Shown here in pieces: positions 1 through 7,806 of a stretch of 40,592 bases of DNA. The position numbers and the translations under genes are program-made. Source of the stretch: an uncultured Faecalibacterium sp. (GTDB taxonomy: Bacteria; Bacillota; Clostridia; Oscillospirales; Ruminococcaceae); the NCBI GenBank assembly GCA_900551435.1, contig URVW01000012.1, positions 1 through 40,592 of the forward strand, written 5' to 3'. Position 1 is the first letter of the stretch. Each line of letters opens with the position of its first letter. The notes beneath the pieces are model-generated. The model was given only the letters and a program-made list of their open reading frames with translations. It made no database searches and was not told the DNA's origin.

Positions 1-1
1 G

Positions 2-199
2 TTCTTCAAGGAGAACTGCCTGGTCGATCAGGAGTTCGTCAAGGACGGCGACCTGTCTGTTGCTCAGTACACCGCTAAGGTCGCGAAGGATCTGGGCGGC
101 GACATCAAGATCGTCAAGTTCACCCGCTTCCAGAAGGGCGAGGGCCTGGAGAAGCGCGCTGACGACTTCGCTGCTGAAGTCGCAAGCATGGTGAAGTAA
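2..199 (+). CDS. tsf: Elongation factor Ts, C-terminal end (partial)
   Basis: Open reading frame entering from the left edge and ending in TAA. The 65 visible residues include KFTRFQKGEGLEKR and end in DDFAAEVASMVK, which match the C-terminal end of EF-Ts, the guanine-nucleotide exchange factor that recycles EF-Tu during translation. The bulk of the protein lies outside the window, so length and start cannot be judged. It is followed within about 20 bases by an intrinsic terminator, so it is the last gene of its unit (normally rpsB-tsf). Confidence 0.88.
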   Translation, partial: FFKENCLVDQEFVKDGDLSVAQYTAKVAKDLGGDIKIVKFTRFQKGEGLEKRADDFAAEVASMVK

Positions 200-219
200 T
201 TCACTTTTCCAAAAGTGCC

Positions 220-265
220 AAAGAGCTGCAGTTCCTGTCAAAGGGAGCTGCGGCTCTTTTTGTTT
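220..265 (+). terminator. Intrinsic terminator after tsf
   Basis: AAAGAGCTGCAGTTCC and GGGAGCTGCGGCTCTTT pair into a long stem with two G-U pairs, followed by a T-rich run (ctttttgttt). It sits directly after the tsf stop codon. Confidence 0.85.
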
Positions 266-287
266 GCCCGGAAACCGTGCGCGGCCC

Positions 288-316
288 TTGTAAAGTGCCG
301 CTGACTGTGCTATGAT
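288..316 (+). promoter_or_regulatory. Sigma-A promoter for the GNAT/hydrolase pair
   Basis: TTGTAA (288-293), 17-base spacer, TATGAT (311-316) with an extended -10 TGC just before it. The start codon of the acetyltransferase is about 33 bases downstream. Confidence 0.75.
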
Positions 317-348
317 GGACACATTCGAACGAAAAGGATGTGTGGAAA

Positions 349-897
349 ATGCGAATCGAACCCCGAGAATGGAAGCTGCCCAATGGAAAGACTTTGGTGG
401 TCCGCAGCGTATGCGTGGCCGACGCCGAAGCACATATCAAATTCAAGACTACGACCTCCGGCGAGACGCATTACATGGCCCGCTATCCGGAAGAATGCGC
501 CCATGACCCGGAACAGGTCCGCAAAGGCCTTGCCGCCTGTGTGGAAAGCCCCGTTAATTTTGAGATCGGCGCATACGATGGGGAAGAGCAGGTCGGCGGC
601 ATCGGTGTCTGCTGTGTCCGGGACGGCCTGAAGTACCAGCACCGCGCCTACGTGGGTATCTCGGTCGTAAAAGCATATTGGGGCTGCGGGCTGGGCAGCT
701 ATCTGATGCAGCTTGCCATCGACCAGACCCGCACCAACGGCTTTGAGCAGCTGGAACTGGGCGTCTACAGCGATAATCTCCGCGCCATCCACCTCTACGA
801 AAAGTTTGGTTTCGAGCGCTATGGCATCCAGCCCCGGGCTTTCAAGCACAAGGACGGCACATACCGCGACGAGATCATTATGGTAAAGATGCTATGA
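349..897 (+). CDS. GNAT-family N-acetyltransferase
   Basis: A 182-residue protein of the acetyl-CoA-dependent GNAT fold. The hallmark region is V-KAYWGCGLGSYLMQLAID (an R/Q-x-x-G-x-G/A type acetyl-CoA loop, here WGCGLGSYL), followed by LELGVYSDNLRAIHLYEKFGFE, the typical beta-5/alpha-4 segment with the N-x-x-A-x-x-x-Y-x-x-x-G-F pattern. The substrate cannot be told; it could be an amino acid, peptide or small amine. I chose ATG at 349 because AAAAGGA (332-338) is well spaced from it; a GTG at 340 in frame is too close. Its stop overlaps the start of the next gene by four bases, so the two are translationally coupled. Confidence 0.85.
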   Translation: MRIEPREWKLPNGKTLVVRSVCVADAEAHIKFKTTTSGETHYMARYPEECAHDPEQVRKGLAACVESPVNFEIGAYDGEEQVGGIGVCCVRDGLKYQHRAYVGISVVKAYWGCGLGSYLMQLAIDQTRTNGFEQLELGVYSDNLRAIHLYEKFGFERYGIQPRAFKHKDGTYRDEIIMVKML

Positions 898-1586
898 AAA
901 CACAACACATCACCCTAAAAGGAAACCCGGCGCTCCTCATCGGCGAGCCTTCCCGCAAAGTGTATCTCTACGTCCATGGCAAGATGGGCAGCAAAGAAGA
1001 AGCCCTTGCCTTTGCAGAGCAAGCCTGTCCGGCCGGATATCAGGTGCTTGCCATCGACCTGCCCGAGCACGGCGAACGCAAAAACAGCCCGGAACGGCTC
1101 GTCCCGTGGGTGGTCGTGCCGGAACTGCAGTTTGTGTATCAGTACGCCAAAGTGCATTGGCGGAAGGTCGCTCTGCGGGCCACGAGCATCGGTGCGTGGT
1201 TCTCGATGCTGGCGCTGGCGGAAAAAGAGGTCACGCACGCGCTGTTCGTTTCGCCGGTCGTGGACATGGAAGCCCTCATCATCAACATGATGCAACAGGT
1301 CAACGTCACAGAACTCCAGCTGAAGGAAGCAGGGGAGCTTCCCACCAGCTTCGGCGAGACGCTCTCGTGGCCGTATCTCTGCTGGGTGCGCGAACATCCG
1401 GTCCGCTGGAACACGCCCACGCAGGTGCTCTATCCCAGCGAGGATAACTTGACGTCCCGCGCCATCATCGAGCGCTTCCGGCAGCAGTCCGGCGCGCACC
1501 TGACCATTCTGGAAGGTGCAGAGCATTGGCTCCACACCGAATCCCAGCTAGCCGCGCTTCAGGTATGGGAAGGCGTCCACCTTTAA
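894..1586 (+). CDS. Alpha/beta hydrolase
   Basis: A 230-residue alpha/beta-hydrolase-fold protein. VYLYVHGKMGS near residue 25-36 is the oxyanion-hole HG region, LAIDLPEHGER the following strand, RATSIGAWFS the nucleophile elbow (Ser in a T-S-I-G-A setting, so the first Gly of G-x-S-x-G is replaced by Ala), LYPSEDNLT the acid region and LEGAEHWLH the catalytic His. The substrate is unknown; esterase or peptidase-like activity is the likely class. It has no signal peptide and is probably cytoplasmic. Coupled (ATGA overlap) to the acetyltransferase gene, suggesting a shared small-molecule modification role. Confidence 0.82.
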   Translation: MKTQHITLKGNPALLIGEPSRKVYLYVHGKMGSKEEALAFAEQACPAGYQVLAIDLPEHGERKNSPERLVPWVVVPELQFVYQYAKVHWRKVALRATSIGAWFSMLALAEKEVTHALFVSPVVDMEALIINMMQQVNVTELQLKEAGELPTSFGETLSWPYLCWVREHPVRWNTPTQVLYPSEDNLTSRAIIERFRQQSGAHLTILEGAEHWLHTESQLAALQVWEGVHL

Positions 1587-1593
1587 GACAACA

Positions 1594-1640
1594 AAAAACC
1601 ACCCGCTGACAGGTTCGACGCCGTCAGCGGGTGGTTTGCG
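1594..1640. terminator. Bidirectional intrinsic terminator
   Basis: AACCACCCGCTGAC (1597-1610) and GTCAGCGGGTGGTT (1623-1636) form a perfect 14-bp stem with A-run on the left and T-rich sequence on the right. It serves the hydrolase gene on the + strand and the convergent cstA gene on the - strand. Confidence 0.9.
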
Positions 1641-1663
1641 TTTACGAAGAAACTTTTCGAAGC

Positions 1664-3397
1664 TTAGGCCTTTTCGCTGTTGTGCTCAGCGCTGGAGTAA
1701 GCCTTGAAGGAGTGGAACACGATGTTCAGGCCGAGGACGATCAGCAGGACCGCGAGGATCAGCTGCAGACCGTTGGCGATGAACACAGTGCCCCAAGTGG
1801 TCTCACCAGCAGGGATGCCGACAGAAGCAGCGGTGCTGATGGCCTTGATCATGGCGATCAGGCGCTGGACCAGAGCGGTGAAGGTGACGCACAGCATGAT
1901 GATCAGCGGGGGGAAGATCATCTTGTTGTTGCGGCCGGTGACCTTCAGGAAGACGCACAGGGTAGCCAGAACCAGAGCGCTCAGCAGCTGGTTGGCGGAA
2001 CCGAACAGCGGCCAGATGTTGGCGTAGCCGATCTTGGTCAGGACAAAACCGAACACCAGCGTGATGATGGTGGAGAAGTAGACGTTGCAGAACAGCTTGC
2101 GCCAGCCCTCAGCGTGCTCCATGTCATCGACGGTGAACAGCTCCTGGAATGCCATACGGGCGATACGGGAAACGGCGTCCAGACTGGTCAGAGCCAGAGC
2201 GGAAACGCACATGGTCATAAAGACGGTAGCGAGGTGAGCGGGGATGCCGAACATCTCAAAGAAACCGGCAACGCCGCGGCTGAAGATCTGGAACGGAGTG
2301 CCGGTCGCGGGCGTGCCATCGGCAGCGGCAGCAGCACCGGCAACGCACAGAGCGATGACGGCGAGGAAGCTCTCCAGAACCATTGCACCATAGCCGACCT
2401 TCAGCATATCCTTTTCGTTCTCAACGGTCTTGGAAGAAGTACCGGAAGAAACGAGGCCGTGGAAGCCGGAGACAGCGCCGCAGGCGACGGTGACGAACAG
2501 GATGGGGAACATCGTGCCCAGAGAAGCATTGTTGAAACCGGTGTAAACGGGCAGGTTCATGGTGGGGTGAGCGACCAGCAGACCGACCACAGCGCCGATG
2601 ATCATGGCGGCGAACATGAAGGTGGTCATGTGGTCACGGGGCTGCTTCAGCAGCCACATGGGCAGAACAGCGGTGAAGAAGATGTAGATGAAGGTGATGT
2701 AGCTCCACATGTTCTTGTCGAAGATGACGGGGCAGTTCATGCCAATCACGAAGGAAGCAACGATGAACACGATGCTCATGACGACTTCCTTCCAGCCGGT
2801 CAGGTTGAACTTCTTCTGGATCAGGCCGAACACAACGGCGAACACAATGAACATCAGGGAGACCATGCCGGCAGAACCGTTGGTCTGTGCGGCGTCGGAC
2901 AGAGTCTTGACGCCATCGACGACAGTGTAGGCGTTGAACGTACCGGCAACCATGTCTGCAAATGCAGCGATGACGATCAGGCAGAACACCCACTCGAAGA
3001 TGAGGAACAGGCGGCGGCCGGTCTTGCCGATGTACTTCTCGATCAGCAGACCCATGGACTTACCGTCGTTCTTCACGGAAGCGTACAGAGCGCCGAAGTC
3101 CGTCACAGCGCCGAAAAAGACGCCGCCGATCAGGACCCACAGCAGAACGGGCAGCCAGCCGAAGGCGGCAGCCTGAATGGCGCCGGTGACAGGGCCAGCA
3201 CCTGCAATGGAGCTGAACTGATGGGCGAAAACGGTCCAGCCGTTGGTGGGAACGTAGTCGCGGCCGTCCTCGTGGACGACAGCGGGCGTCTTAGCCTTGG
3301 GGTCGATGCCCCAATTATTTGCCAGCCAGCGTCCGTAGAAGGTGTAGGCTCCTAACAGGCACACGGCTGCGATCAAAACGATGACCAGCGTGTTCAT
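1664..3397 (-). CDS. cstA: Carbon starvation protein CstA (peptide/pyruvate transporter)
   Basis: A 577-residue, very hydrophobic multi-spanning membrane protein. It opens with MNTLVIVLIAAVCLLGAYTF and shows family segments such as YGRWLANNWGID, DYVPTNGWTVFAHQFSSIAGAGPVTG, LIEKYIGKTGR and FGSANQLLSALVL. CstA proteins import peptides or pyruvate; E. coli CstA is longer (about 700 residues), and the shorter form is common in Firmicutes. The ATG at 3395-3397 is preceded by AAAGAGGT at good spacing; the reading frame stays open upstream through the leader but has no start there with a ribosome site. It is a single-gene unit. The leader contains a T-box, so expression should rise when a particular tRNA is uncharged, which is unusual for cstA. 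Confidence 0.92.
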   Translation of the reverse strand: MNTLVIVLIAAVCLLGAYTFYGRWLANNWGIDPKAKTPAVVHEDGRDYVPTNGWTVFAHQFSSIAGAGPVTGAIQAAAFGWLPVLLWVLIGGVFFGAVTDFGALYASVKNDGKSMGLLIEKYIGKTGRRLFLIFEWVFCLIVIAAFADMVAGTFNAYTVVDGVKTLSDAAQTNGSAGMVSLMFIVFAVVFGLIQKKFNLTGWKEVVMSIVFIVASFVIGMNCPVIFDKNMWSYITFIYIFFTAVLPMWLLKQPRDHMTTFMFAAMIIGAVVGLLVAHPTMNLPVYTGFNNASLGTMFPILFVTVACGAVSGFHGLVSSGTSSKTVENEKDMLKVGYGAMVLESFLAVIALCVAGAAAAADGTPATGTPFQIFSRGVAGFFEMFGIPAHLATVFMTMCVSALALTSLDAVSRIARMAFQELFTVDDMEHAEGWRKLFCNVYFSTIITLVFGFVLTKIGYANIWPLFGSANQLLSALVLATLCVFLKVTGRNNKMIFPPLIIMLCVTFTALVQRLIAMIKAISTAASVGIPAGETTWGTVFIANGLQLILAVLLIVLGLNIVFHSFKAYSSAEHNSEKA

Positions 3398-3488
3398 TTC
3401 TTTTACCTCTTTCCTTTCTTTCAAGCGGCAAACCGACCAGAAACATGGGCGGCTGCGCTCAAAAACCACAAGCAAGACGGCAGGGGAT

Positions 3489-3549
3489 GAAAAAAGCCCT
3501 CGTCCTCCGAAAAGCAGCATCTTCATGCGCTTTCTTCGAAGACGAAGGC
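3489..3549 (-). terminator. Regulated terminator of the cstA T-box leader
   Basis: Read on the minus strand, GCCTTCGTCTTCG pairs with CGGAGGACGAGGGC (with G-U pairs) and is followed by six or more T. It lies just after the T-box sequence and about 90 bases before the cstA start, the normal place for a T-box-controlled terminator. Confidence 0.75.
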
Positions 3550-3848
3550 AGTCACGGCCAAATCGCTTGGCCGGTCGTTCTCCGCGGTACCACTTCGCTT
3601 GCTGCTTTTGGGGGCAGCCACTTTCTGCAGACCCGGAGGAAAATCCAAACCTCCGGAACCACACGCCCTGTAACGTAGGCGAACCGGCCGCGAACTACTC
3701 CAAACGATGCACTCACGTTTGTTTCACACGGGCTGCTCGCAGGTGAGGGCCTTTTTCTCTTTGCTGCCGTCTTGCATCAGAACGACGGCTCTCTGGAAGC
3801 AGGGGATGGAAAAGGTCATGTCCTGTTCAATGCATTTGCCGAATGATT
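3489..3848 (-). promoter_or_regulatory. T-box riboswitch leader of cstA
   Basis: On the minus strand the leader contains AGAGAG (complement of 3789-3794) next to a GCCGTC/GACGGC arm, as in stem I; an AGTAG...GTTACA segment like the stem II region of the tyrS T-box in this window; a GGCTGC...GCAGC hairpin in the stem III position; and the T-box core AAGTGGTACCGCGG (complement of 3582-3595) before a terminator. T-boxes bind a specific tRNA and antiterminate when it is uncharged. The specifier is not clear: alignment to the base stem CAGG/CCTG would place CUC (Leu) at 3747-3745, but the usual GAA loop motif before it is missing, so this is tentative. Confidence 0.8.
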
Positions 3849-3854
3849 GTGTAT

Positions 3855-3883
3855 ACTTTAGTCCCGATTTCATAATTTGTCAA
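3855..3883 (-). promoter_or_regulatory. Promoter of the cstA leader
   Basis: On the minus strand: TTGACA (3883-3878), 17-base spacer, TAAAGT (3860-3855). Transcription would start near 3848, giving a leader of about 450 bases. Confidence 0.7.
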
Positions 3884-4017
3884 TATATTTTCGACAAGTT
3901 AGGAGGATGTTCCAATTCATTCAAAAAACTAGTAAGAACTTTTAGATGATTTTTGTTCAACTGTGAAACGAAGAAAACTATACACCCTAAAAATTGAAAA
4001 TCGTTCACCCAAAGCTC
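3884..4017. other. Intergenic AT-rich stretch, no gene seen
   Basis: Between the two divergent promoters of cstA and yerC. It is AT-rich, with no supported reading frame and no clear hairpin or operator. Confidence 0.5.
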
Positions 4018-4046
4018 TTGACTTTCACACTTTCATGTGCTAAAGT
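4018..4046 (+). promoter_or_regulatory. Promoter of yerC
   Basis: TTGACT (4018-4023), 17-base spacer, TAAAGT (4041-4046) preceded by TGC (extended -10). The same TAAAGT -10 occurs in front of cstA and tyrS. Confidence 0.75.
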
Positions 4047-4106
4047 GGTAATGCAAAAACATGAACCCATCTCGGAACACCCGGAAAAGCCGCAAAGGAG
4101 GCCGCT

Positions 4107-4424
4107 ATGGCTGAGAAAAATCCCAGAAAGAACCCGACGACGGACGCGCTGTTCGATGCGATCCTGAGCCTTGAAACGCGGGAAGAATGCTACAAATTTT
4201 TCGAGGACCTCTGCACCGTCAAGGAGATCTCGGATATGGCCCAGCGTCTGGAAGCGGCCAAGCTGCTGCTGAACGGAAGCACCTATGAGCAGATCGTCAG
4301 GGCGGTGGAGATCAGCACGGCCACCATCAGCCGCATCAACCGCTGCATCCAGTATGGCTCCGGCGGCTACCGCGACGTCATCGAAAAGGTCTCCGCCAAA
4401 GCCGAGCCGGAAGCCGCCGAGTGA
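4107..4424 (+). CDS. yerC: TrpR-like YerC/YecD family DNA-binding protein
   Basis: A 105-residue protein matching the YerC/YecD family, which shares the TrpR helix-turn-helix fold. Residues about 18-50 (FDAILSLETREECYKFFEDL, then CTVKEISDMAQRLEAAKLLL) and the helix-turn-helix YEQIVRAVEISTATISRINR are characteristic. No ligand is known with certainty for this family, and it is not a tryptophan repressor by context: no trp genes are near. The start ATG follows AAAGGAGG. It has its own promoter about 60 bases upstream and may be followed by the next small gene in one transcript. Confidence 0.88.
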   Translation: MAEKNPRKNPTTDALFDAILSLETREECYKFFEDLCTVKEISDMAQRLEAAKLLLNGSTYEQIVRAVEISTATISRINRCIQYGSGGYRDVIEKVSAKAEPEAAE

Positions 4425-4488
4425 CACCTCGGGCAGGGGAGCTGCATACAGTGGGGTATACCTTATATAAGAAAGGATGATCCCACCT

Positions 4489-4815
4489 ATGGCAACTTCG
4501 ACCAACTGCCCGACCACCCTCGAATGTCCCGCGCTGCCCCGCGTCACGCTGGATCAGGCGGTCATCGACCTGCTGGAGAGCATCGCGCTGCAGGAATCGG
4601 CTCTGAGCCACATCCTCTGTGCCGAGAGCCAGAAGATGAAGACCGCGCTTGCAATGGAAGAGATCGACCTGTGCAAGCTGCTGGAAGTCAACGATTCGGC
4701 CACCAACATGGTCCATGCCGTGGCAAATCTGGAACTGGTCCTCAAGGAGAAACTGGAGTTCATCTCGAACAACCTCTATTATCCTTCCACCGGGATCACC
4801 GCTTCGGCGGAGTAA
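4489..4815 (+). CDS. Conserved small helical protein, function unknown
   Basis: A 108-residue, mostly helical soluble protein with Cys near the N-terminus (residues 7, 13). The stretch LLESIALQESALSHILCAES resembles a motif (ESIAL-E-AL-HILNAEGEK) that I recall from hypothetical proteins of spore-forming Firmicutes, some of them spore-surface associated; that link is from memory and weak. I chose ATG at 4489 because GAAAGGA (4471-4477) is 11 bases upstream; an in-frame ATG at 4477 overlaps this site. It lies 64 bases after yerC and ends before a terminator. Confidence 0.65.
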   Translation: MATSTNCPTTLECPALPRVTLDQAVIDLLESIALQESALSHILCAESQKMKTALAMEEIDLCKLLEVNDSATNMVHAVANLELVLKEKLEFISNNLYYPSTGITASAE

Positions 4816-4831
4816 CGGCCCGCTTGGCTGC

Positions 4832-4870
4832 GCCTGTCCACACCTGCTGGGCAGGCTTTTTTCGTTTTCT
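4832..4870 (+). terminator. Intrinsic terminator
   Basis: GCCTGTCC and GGGCAGGC form an 8-bp stem (one G-U) followed by TTTTTTCGTTTT. It ends the yerC unit. Confidence 0.8.
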
Positions 4871-4913
4871 GTGGCCATTCTATGAACAAACTGCATAAAA
4901 TGATTTGTCGGAA

Positions 4914-4942
4914 TTGCTGAATGCCGAAATCTGTGCTATACT
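4914..4942 (+). promoter_or_regulatory. Promoter of the HAD/SGNH gene unit
   Basis: TTGCTG (4914-4919), 17-base spacer, TATACT (4937-4942) with TGC before it. Confidence 0.7.
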
Positions 4943-4978
4943 ATACACTGTATACGTGTGAAAGAGAGGAAAAGAGCC

Positions 4979-5626
4979 TTGCAACACTATGACGTGATCT
5001 TATTTGATGTGGACGGGACCCTGATCGATTCCGCTCCCGGCATTCTGAATACACTGGAAGAGGTGTTCCATACCATGGGCGTGGACATCACCGGCGTCAA
5101 TCTGCGCCGGTATCTCGGCCCGCCGCTGCGCCGCAGCTTCGGCGAGCACTTCACCGACCCGGCCAAGATCGAGGAAGCCACTGAGCTTTATCGCAGGAGC
5201 TACGAGGTCAAGGGCAGCCACGAAGGAACCCCCTATCCGGGAGCTGCCGCGATGCTGCAGCGCCTGAAGGACGCCGGGTTCGTGCTCTGCACGGCTACTT
5301 CGAAGCCGACCGACGTTGTCACCCCCATCCTGAAAGAAAAGGGTCTGGCACAGTATTTCGACTTCATCGGCGGCGCGTCGATGGACGAAACGCGCGACAC
5401 CAAAACGGATGTCGTCCGCTATGTGCTCGAGCAGCCCTGCGCCAAGGGCAAAAAGGTCTTGATGGTCGGCGACCGCAACGACGACATGCGCGGTGCAGCG
5501 GACTGCCATCTGGATGCCGCCGCCGTGCTGTACGGCTATGGCAGCCGGGAAGAACTGGAACCGTTCCATCCCGTCCTCTTTGCCGAGAGCTGCGGCTCCC
5601 TCGCCGACCAGCTGCTGAACGGCTGA
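4979..5626 (+). CDS. HAD-superfamily phosphatase (phosphoglycolate phosphatase-like)
   Basis: A 215-residue HAD hydrolase. Motif I is FDVDGTLID (nucleophile Asp and second Asp), motif II the TATSKP segment, with Lys for motif III nearby, and motif IV VGDRNDDMRGA. The cap inserted after motif I is of the helical Gph/PGP type. Such enzymes remove phosphate from phosphoglycolate, nucleotides or other small phosphates; the substrate is not predictable. I chose the TTG at 4979 because AGAGAGGA (4963-4970) is eight bases upstream; an in-frame GTG at 4958 would be almost at the transcription start and lacks a ribosome site. Confidence 0.85.
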   Translation: MQHYDVILFDVDGTLIDSAPGILNTLEEVFHTMGVDITGVNLRRYLGPPLRRSFGEHFTDPAKIEEATELYRRSYEVKGSHEGTPYPGAAAMLQRLKDAGFVLCTATSKPTDVVTPILKEKGLAQYFDFIGGASMDETRDTKTDVVRYVLEQPCAKGKKVLMVGDRNDDMRGAADCHLDAAAVLYGYGSREELEPFHPVLFAESCGSLADQLLNG

Positions 5627-5659
5627 CCGGAATGATCTTGAAAAACAAGGGTGAATAAC

Positions 5660-7534
5660 ATGAATCGTAGGACACAATCGGACAAGCAATCCATGACTCC
5701 TTTGCAGCGGCAGGCCGTTCTGGTCTGCGTGGTGTGCGGGCTGGCAGCGCTGCTGACCATTGGCATCACCCTGACGCTGCTCAAGCGGGGCAAGGCTGAG
5801 ACGCCGACCGTACCCGACGCAAGCTCCACCACCGAACCCGTGGAGGACGATGGCGATCTGTCGGATCATTACCAGATCGACGACACCTCCGCCGCTCTCC
5901 TGACCGAGACCGCCGACGCGGGCCAGGCCTATCAGGACGAGACGCTGTTCATCGGCGATTCCAACACGGTCCGCCTGTATAACAACGGCCTGATCTCTCT
6001 GCAGCAGTTCTGCGCCAAAGAGGGCATCGGCACGCAGGTGGCGCTGAATGAGGGCATCGTTACCTTTAAGAAGGATACCAACACCTACACCATCGCACAG
6101 GCCGTGGCGATGATGAAGCCCCGCCGGGTGCTCATCACGCTGGGCACGAACGACAACGGCATGGATACCGAAGCCTTCATCGGCAACTACACCGCCCTGA
6201 TTCAGGCCATTCAGGCCAGCTATCCCTACACGGATATCATCGTCAACACGGTCCCGCCCATCCCGGCGGACCACTCGACCTATCCGCACATGGATCAGGC
6301 CAAGATCGACGACTTCAACATGGCGCTGCTCTCGATGTGTGAGCAGCTGGGCGTCCGCTTCCTGAACTCCGCCGAGGTGCTCAAGGGCGAGGATGGCTAC
6401 GGCATCGCCGACTACTACACCAGCGGCGACATCCACCTCAAGAGCGCGGGCCTGAAGGCTGTCCTGAACTATCTGCGCACCCACGCCTACGAGACGGAGG
6501 ACCGCCGCCCCGATACCAACAACATCCCGACCCGCACGCTGGAATATGTCTCAAACCCCAGCTCTGCGGTTCAGGCTCCCAGTTCGGAAGCTGCCAGCGA
6601 GAGCGCCAGCAGCTCGTCTGAAGCCGAGGCCGTCCACTATGAGGCCCGCTATCAGGTCGAAAAGAGCGGCGGCGGTACGCTGACCTCCGGCAGCGATTCC
6701 GGAAAGACCACGCTCACCTACGCGGTCACGGATGCGTCCCAGACCGTCACGGTCACGGCCGTCCCGGCGGAAGGCCATGTGTTCGTCAAGTGGAGCGACG
6801 GCGAAACGAACCGCACCCGCACCGATTCCAAGTTCAAGCAGAACCTCGACGTCACCGCCGTGTTCGCGGCTGTGTCCGTTGAAATTTCCAGCGAGGGCAA
6901 GGGTCTGTTCGGCAACTCCTATATCTTCAAGGCAAAGCTCAGCGGCAAGTACGCCAGCAGCGACAACCTGCGCTGGTACGCCAACGGCGAAGAAGTCAAG
7001 GCCGCTGCGGGCCAGACGACGGTGACCGTTCCCGCGTCCTCGGTCGCGAACGGAAGCTATAAGATCTACGCGGTCGTCACCTACAACGACTGCAAGGTGA
7101 CCAGCAACACGCTGACCCTGGCCGTCACGGGCGAAGCCGCATCCAGCAGCTCGTCCAGTTCCTCTTCCGGGAGTTCGTCTTCCGGCAGTACATCCAGCAG
7201 CTCGCAGGAGAAAACGGAGTCCAATTCCTCCAGTTCTTCCGGCAGCAGTTCCAGCACGAGTTCTTCCAGTTCGAGCAGCTCCCACAGCACCAGCAGCAGT
7301 TCGGAACACTCTTCCAGCTCTGCATCCAGTGCGTCGGAGTCCAAGAGCACCTCGGAAAGCGAGTCGAAGTCTGAATCTGACTCCAAGAGCGAGTCCAAAT
7401 CCGAGTCCGCTTCGGAATCCAAGGCAGAGTCCAAATCGGAAGCTTCCTCCAAGAGCGAGAGCAGTTCTTCTTCCGACGCGGAGAACGACCTGCCCGCTTC
7501 CAGCGAAACGACCGAGGAATCCGCCAGCCGCTAA
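5660..7534 (+). CDS. Membrane-anchored SGNH/GDSL hydrolase with InlB-like repeat and Ser-rich tail
   Basis: A 624-residue protein. Order: short basic cytoplasmic N-terminus; one membrane helix at about residues 19-40 (AVLVCVVCGLAALLTIGITL); an SGNH esterase domain with FIGDSNT (block I, Ser nucleophile), ITLGTNDNG (block III) and SGDIHLKSAG (block V, Asp-x-x... His pair); a bacterial InlB-type beta repeat (YQVEKSGGGTLTSG to DVTAVFA); a second Ig-like beta region; and a final 130 residues dominated by Ser, then Ser/Glu/Lys. No LPXTG motif is visible, so anchoring is by the N-terminal helix with the rest outside the cell. Peptidoglycan or glycan O-deacetylation is plausible but unproven. ATG at 5660 follows AAGGGTG; the GTG at 5651 lies inside that site. 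Confidence 0.82.
   Translation: MNRRTQSDKQSMTPLQRQAVLVCVVCGLAALLTIGITLTLLKRGKAETPTVPDASSTTEPVEDDGDLSDHYQIDDTSAALLTETADAGQAYQDETLFIGDSNTVRLYNNGLISLQQFCAKEGIGTQVALNEGIVTFKKDTNTYTIAQAVAMMKPRRVLITLGTNDNGMDTEAFIGNYTALIQAIQASYPYTDIIVNTVPPIPADHSTYPHMDQAKIDDFNMALLSMCEQLGVRFLNSAEVLKGEDGYGIADYYTSGDIHLKSAGLKAVLNYLRTHAYETEDRRPDTNNIPTRTLEYVSNPSSAVQAPSSEAASESASSSSEAEAVHYEARYQVEKSGGGTLTSGSDSGKTTLTYAVTDASQTVTVTAVPAEGHVFVKWSDGETNRTRTDSKFKQNLDVTAVFAAVSVEISSEGKGLFGNSYIFKAKLSGKYASSDNLRWYANGEEVKAAAGQTTVTVPASSVANGSYKIYAVVTYNDCKVTSNTLTLAVTGEAASSSSSSSSSGSSSSGSTSSSSQEKTESNSSSSSGSSSSTSSSSSSSSHSTSSSSEHSSSSASSASESKSTSESESKSESDSKSESKSESASESKAESKSEASSKSESSSSSDAENDLPASSETTEESASR
7138..7480 (+). repeat. Ser-rich low-complexity coding repeat
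   Basis: Short AGC/TCC/TCG/AGT serine codon runs within the SGNH hydrolase gene. The first half encodes almost pure Ser with Gly and Thr; the second half alternates SES, SKS and SESK units. Synonymous Ser codons are mixed, so the DNA repeat is less perfect than the protein repeat. Confidence 0.85.
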
Positions 7535-7581
7535 CCTTTTTCCGTCCGGCCGCATAGGCTGGGCAGAAGGAGGGAGCACAG

Positions 7582-7803
7582 ATGTTTTGTGAGGATATTC
7601 GCATTCCGGGCTTGCCCGGAGAAGAGGACGTCACCGACGGCAGCGTGGACTGGTACGAGATGGACTGGGAAAACGTAGAAAACGGCGTCTTGGAATCCGA
7701 GATGCCCAAGTGTCCGGAGGACCCCTGCGGCGGCGCATCCCGCTGCGAGGAGAATCAGCCGGAACAAACCGACGACGAGACGTACGAAATCGTCCAAGAA
7801 TAA
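7582..7803 (+). CDS. Small acidic Cys-containing protein, function unknown
   Basis: A 73-residue, strongly acidic protein (many Asp/Glu, few Lys/Arg) with Cys at 3, 44, 49 and 55, the last three in CPEDPCGGASRC. No membrane segment or signal peptide. I do not recognise the family. It is supported by a strong AGGAGG ribosome site (7569-7574) 7 bases before the ATG, by lying between the SGNH gene and a terminator-like hairpin, and by ordinary codon use. The four Cys could bind a metal, but that is a guess. Confidence 0.6.
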   Translation: MFCEDIRIPGLPGEEDVTDGSVDWYEMDWENVENGVLESEMPKCPEDPCGGASRCEENQPEQTDDETYEIVQE

Positions 7804-7806
7804 GGC

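Noticed and set aside
1631..3355. 574-codon open frame on the + strand
   Set aside because: It lies wholly antisense to cstA and is full of His, Asp and Gln typical of a shadow frame; no ribosome site.
3660..3720. Second tandem T-box before cstA
   Set aside because: The AGTAG...GTTACA segment matches the stem II region of the tyrS T-box rather than a second stem I, and only one T-box core is present.
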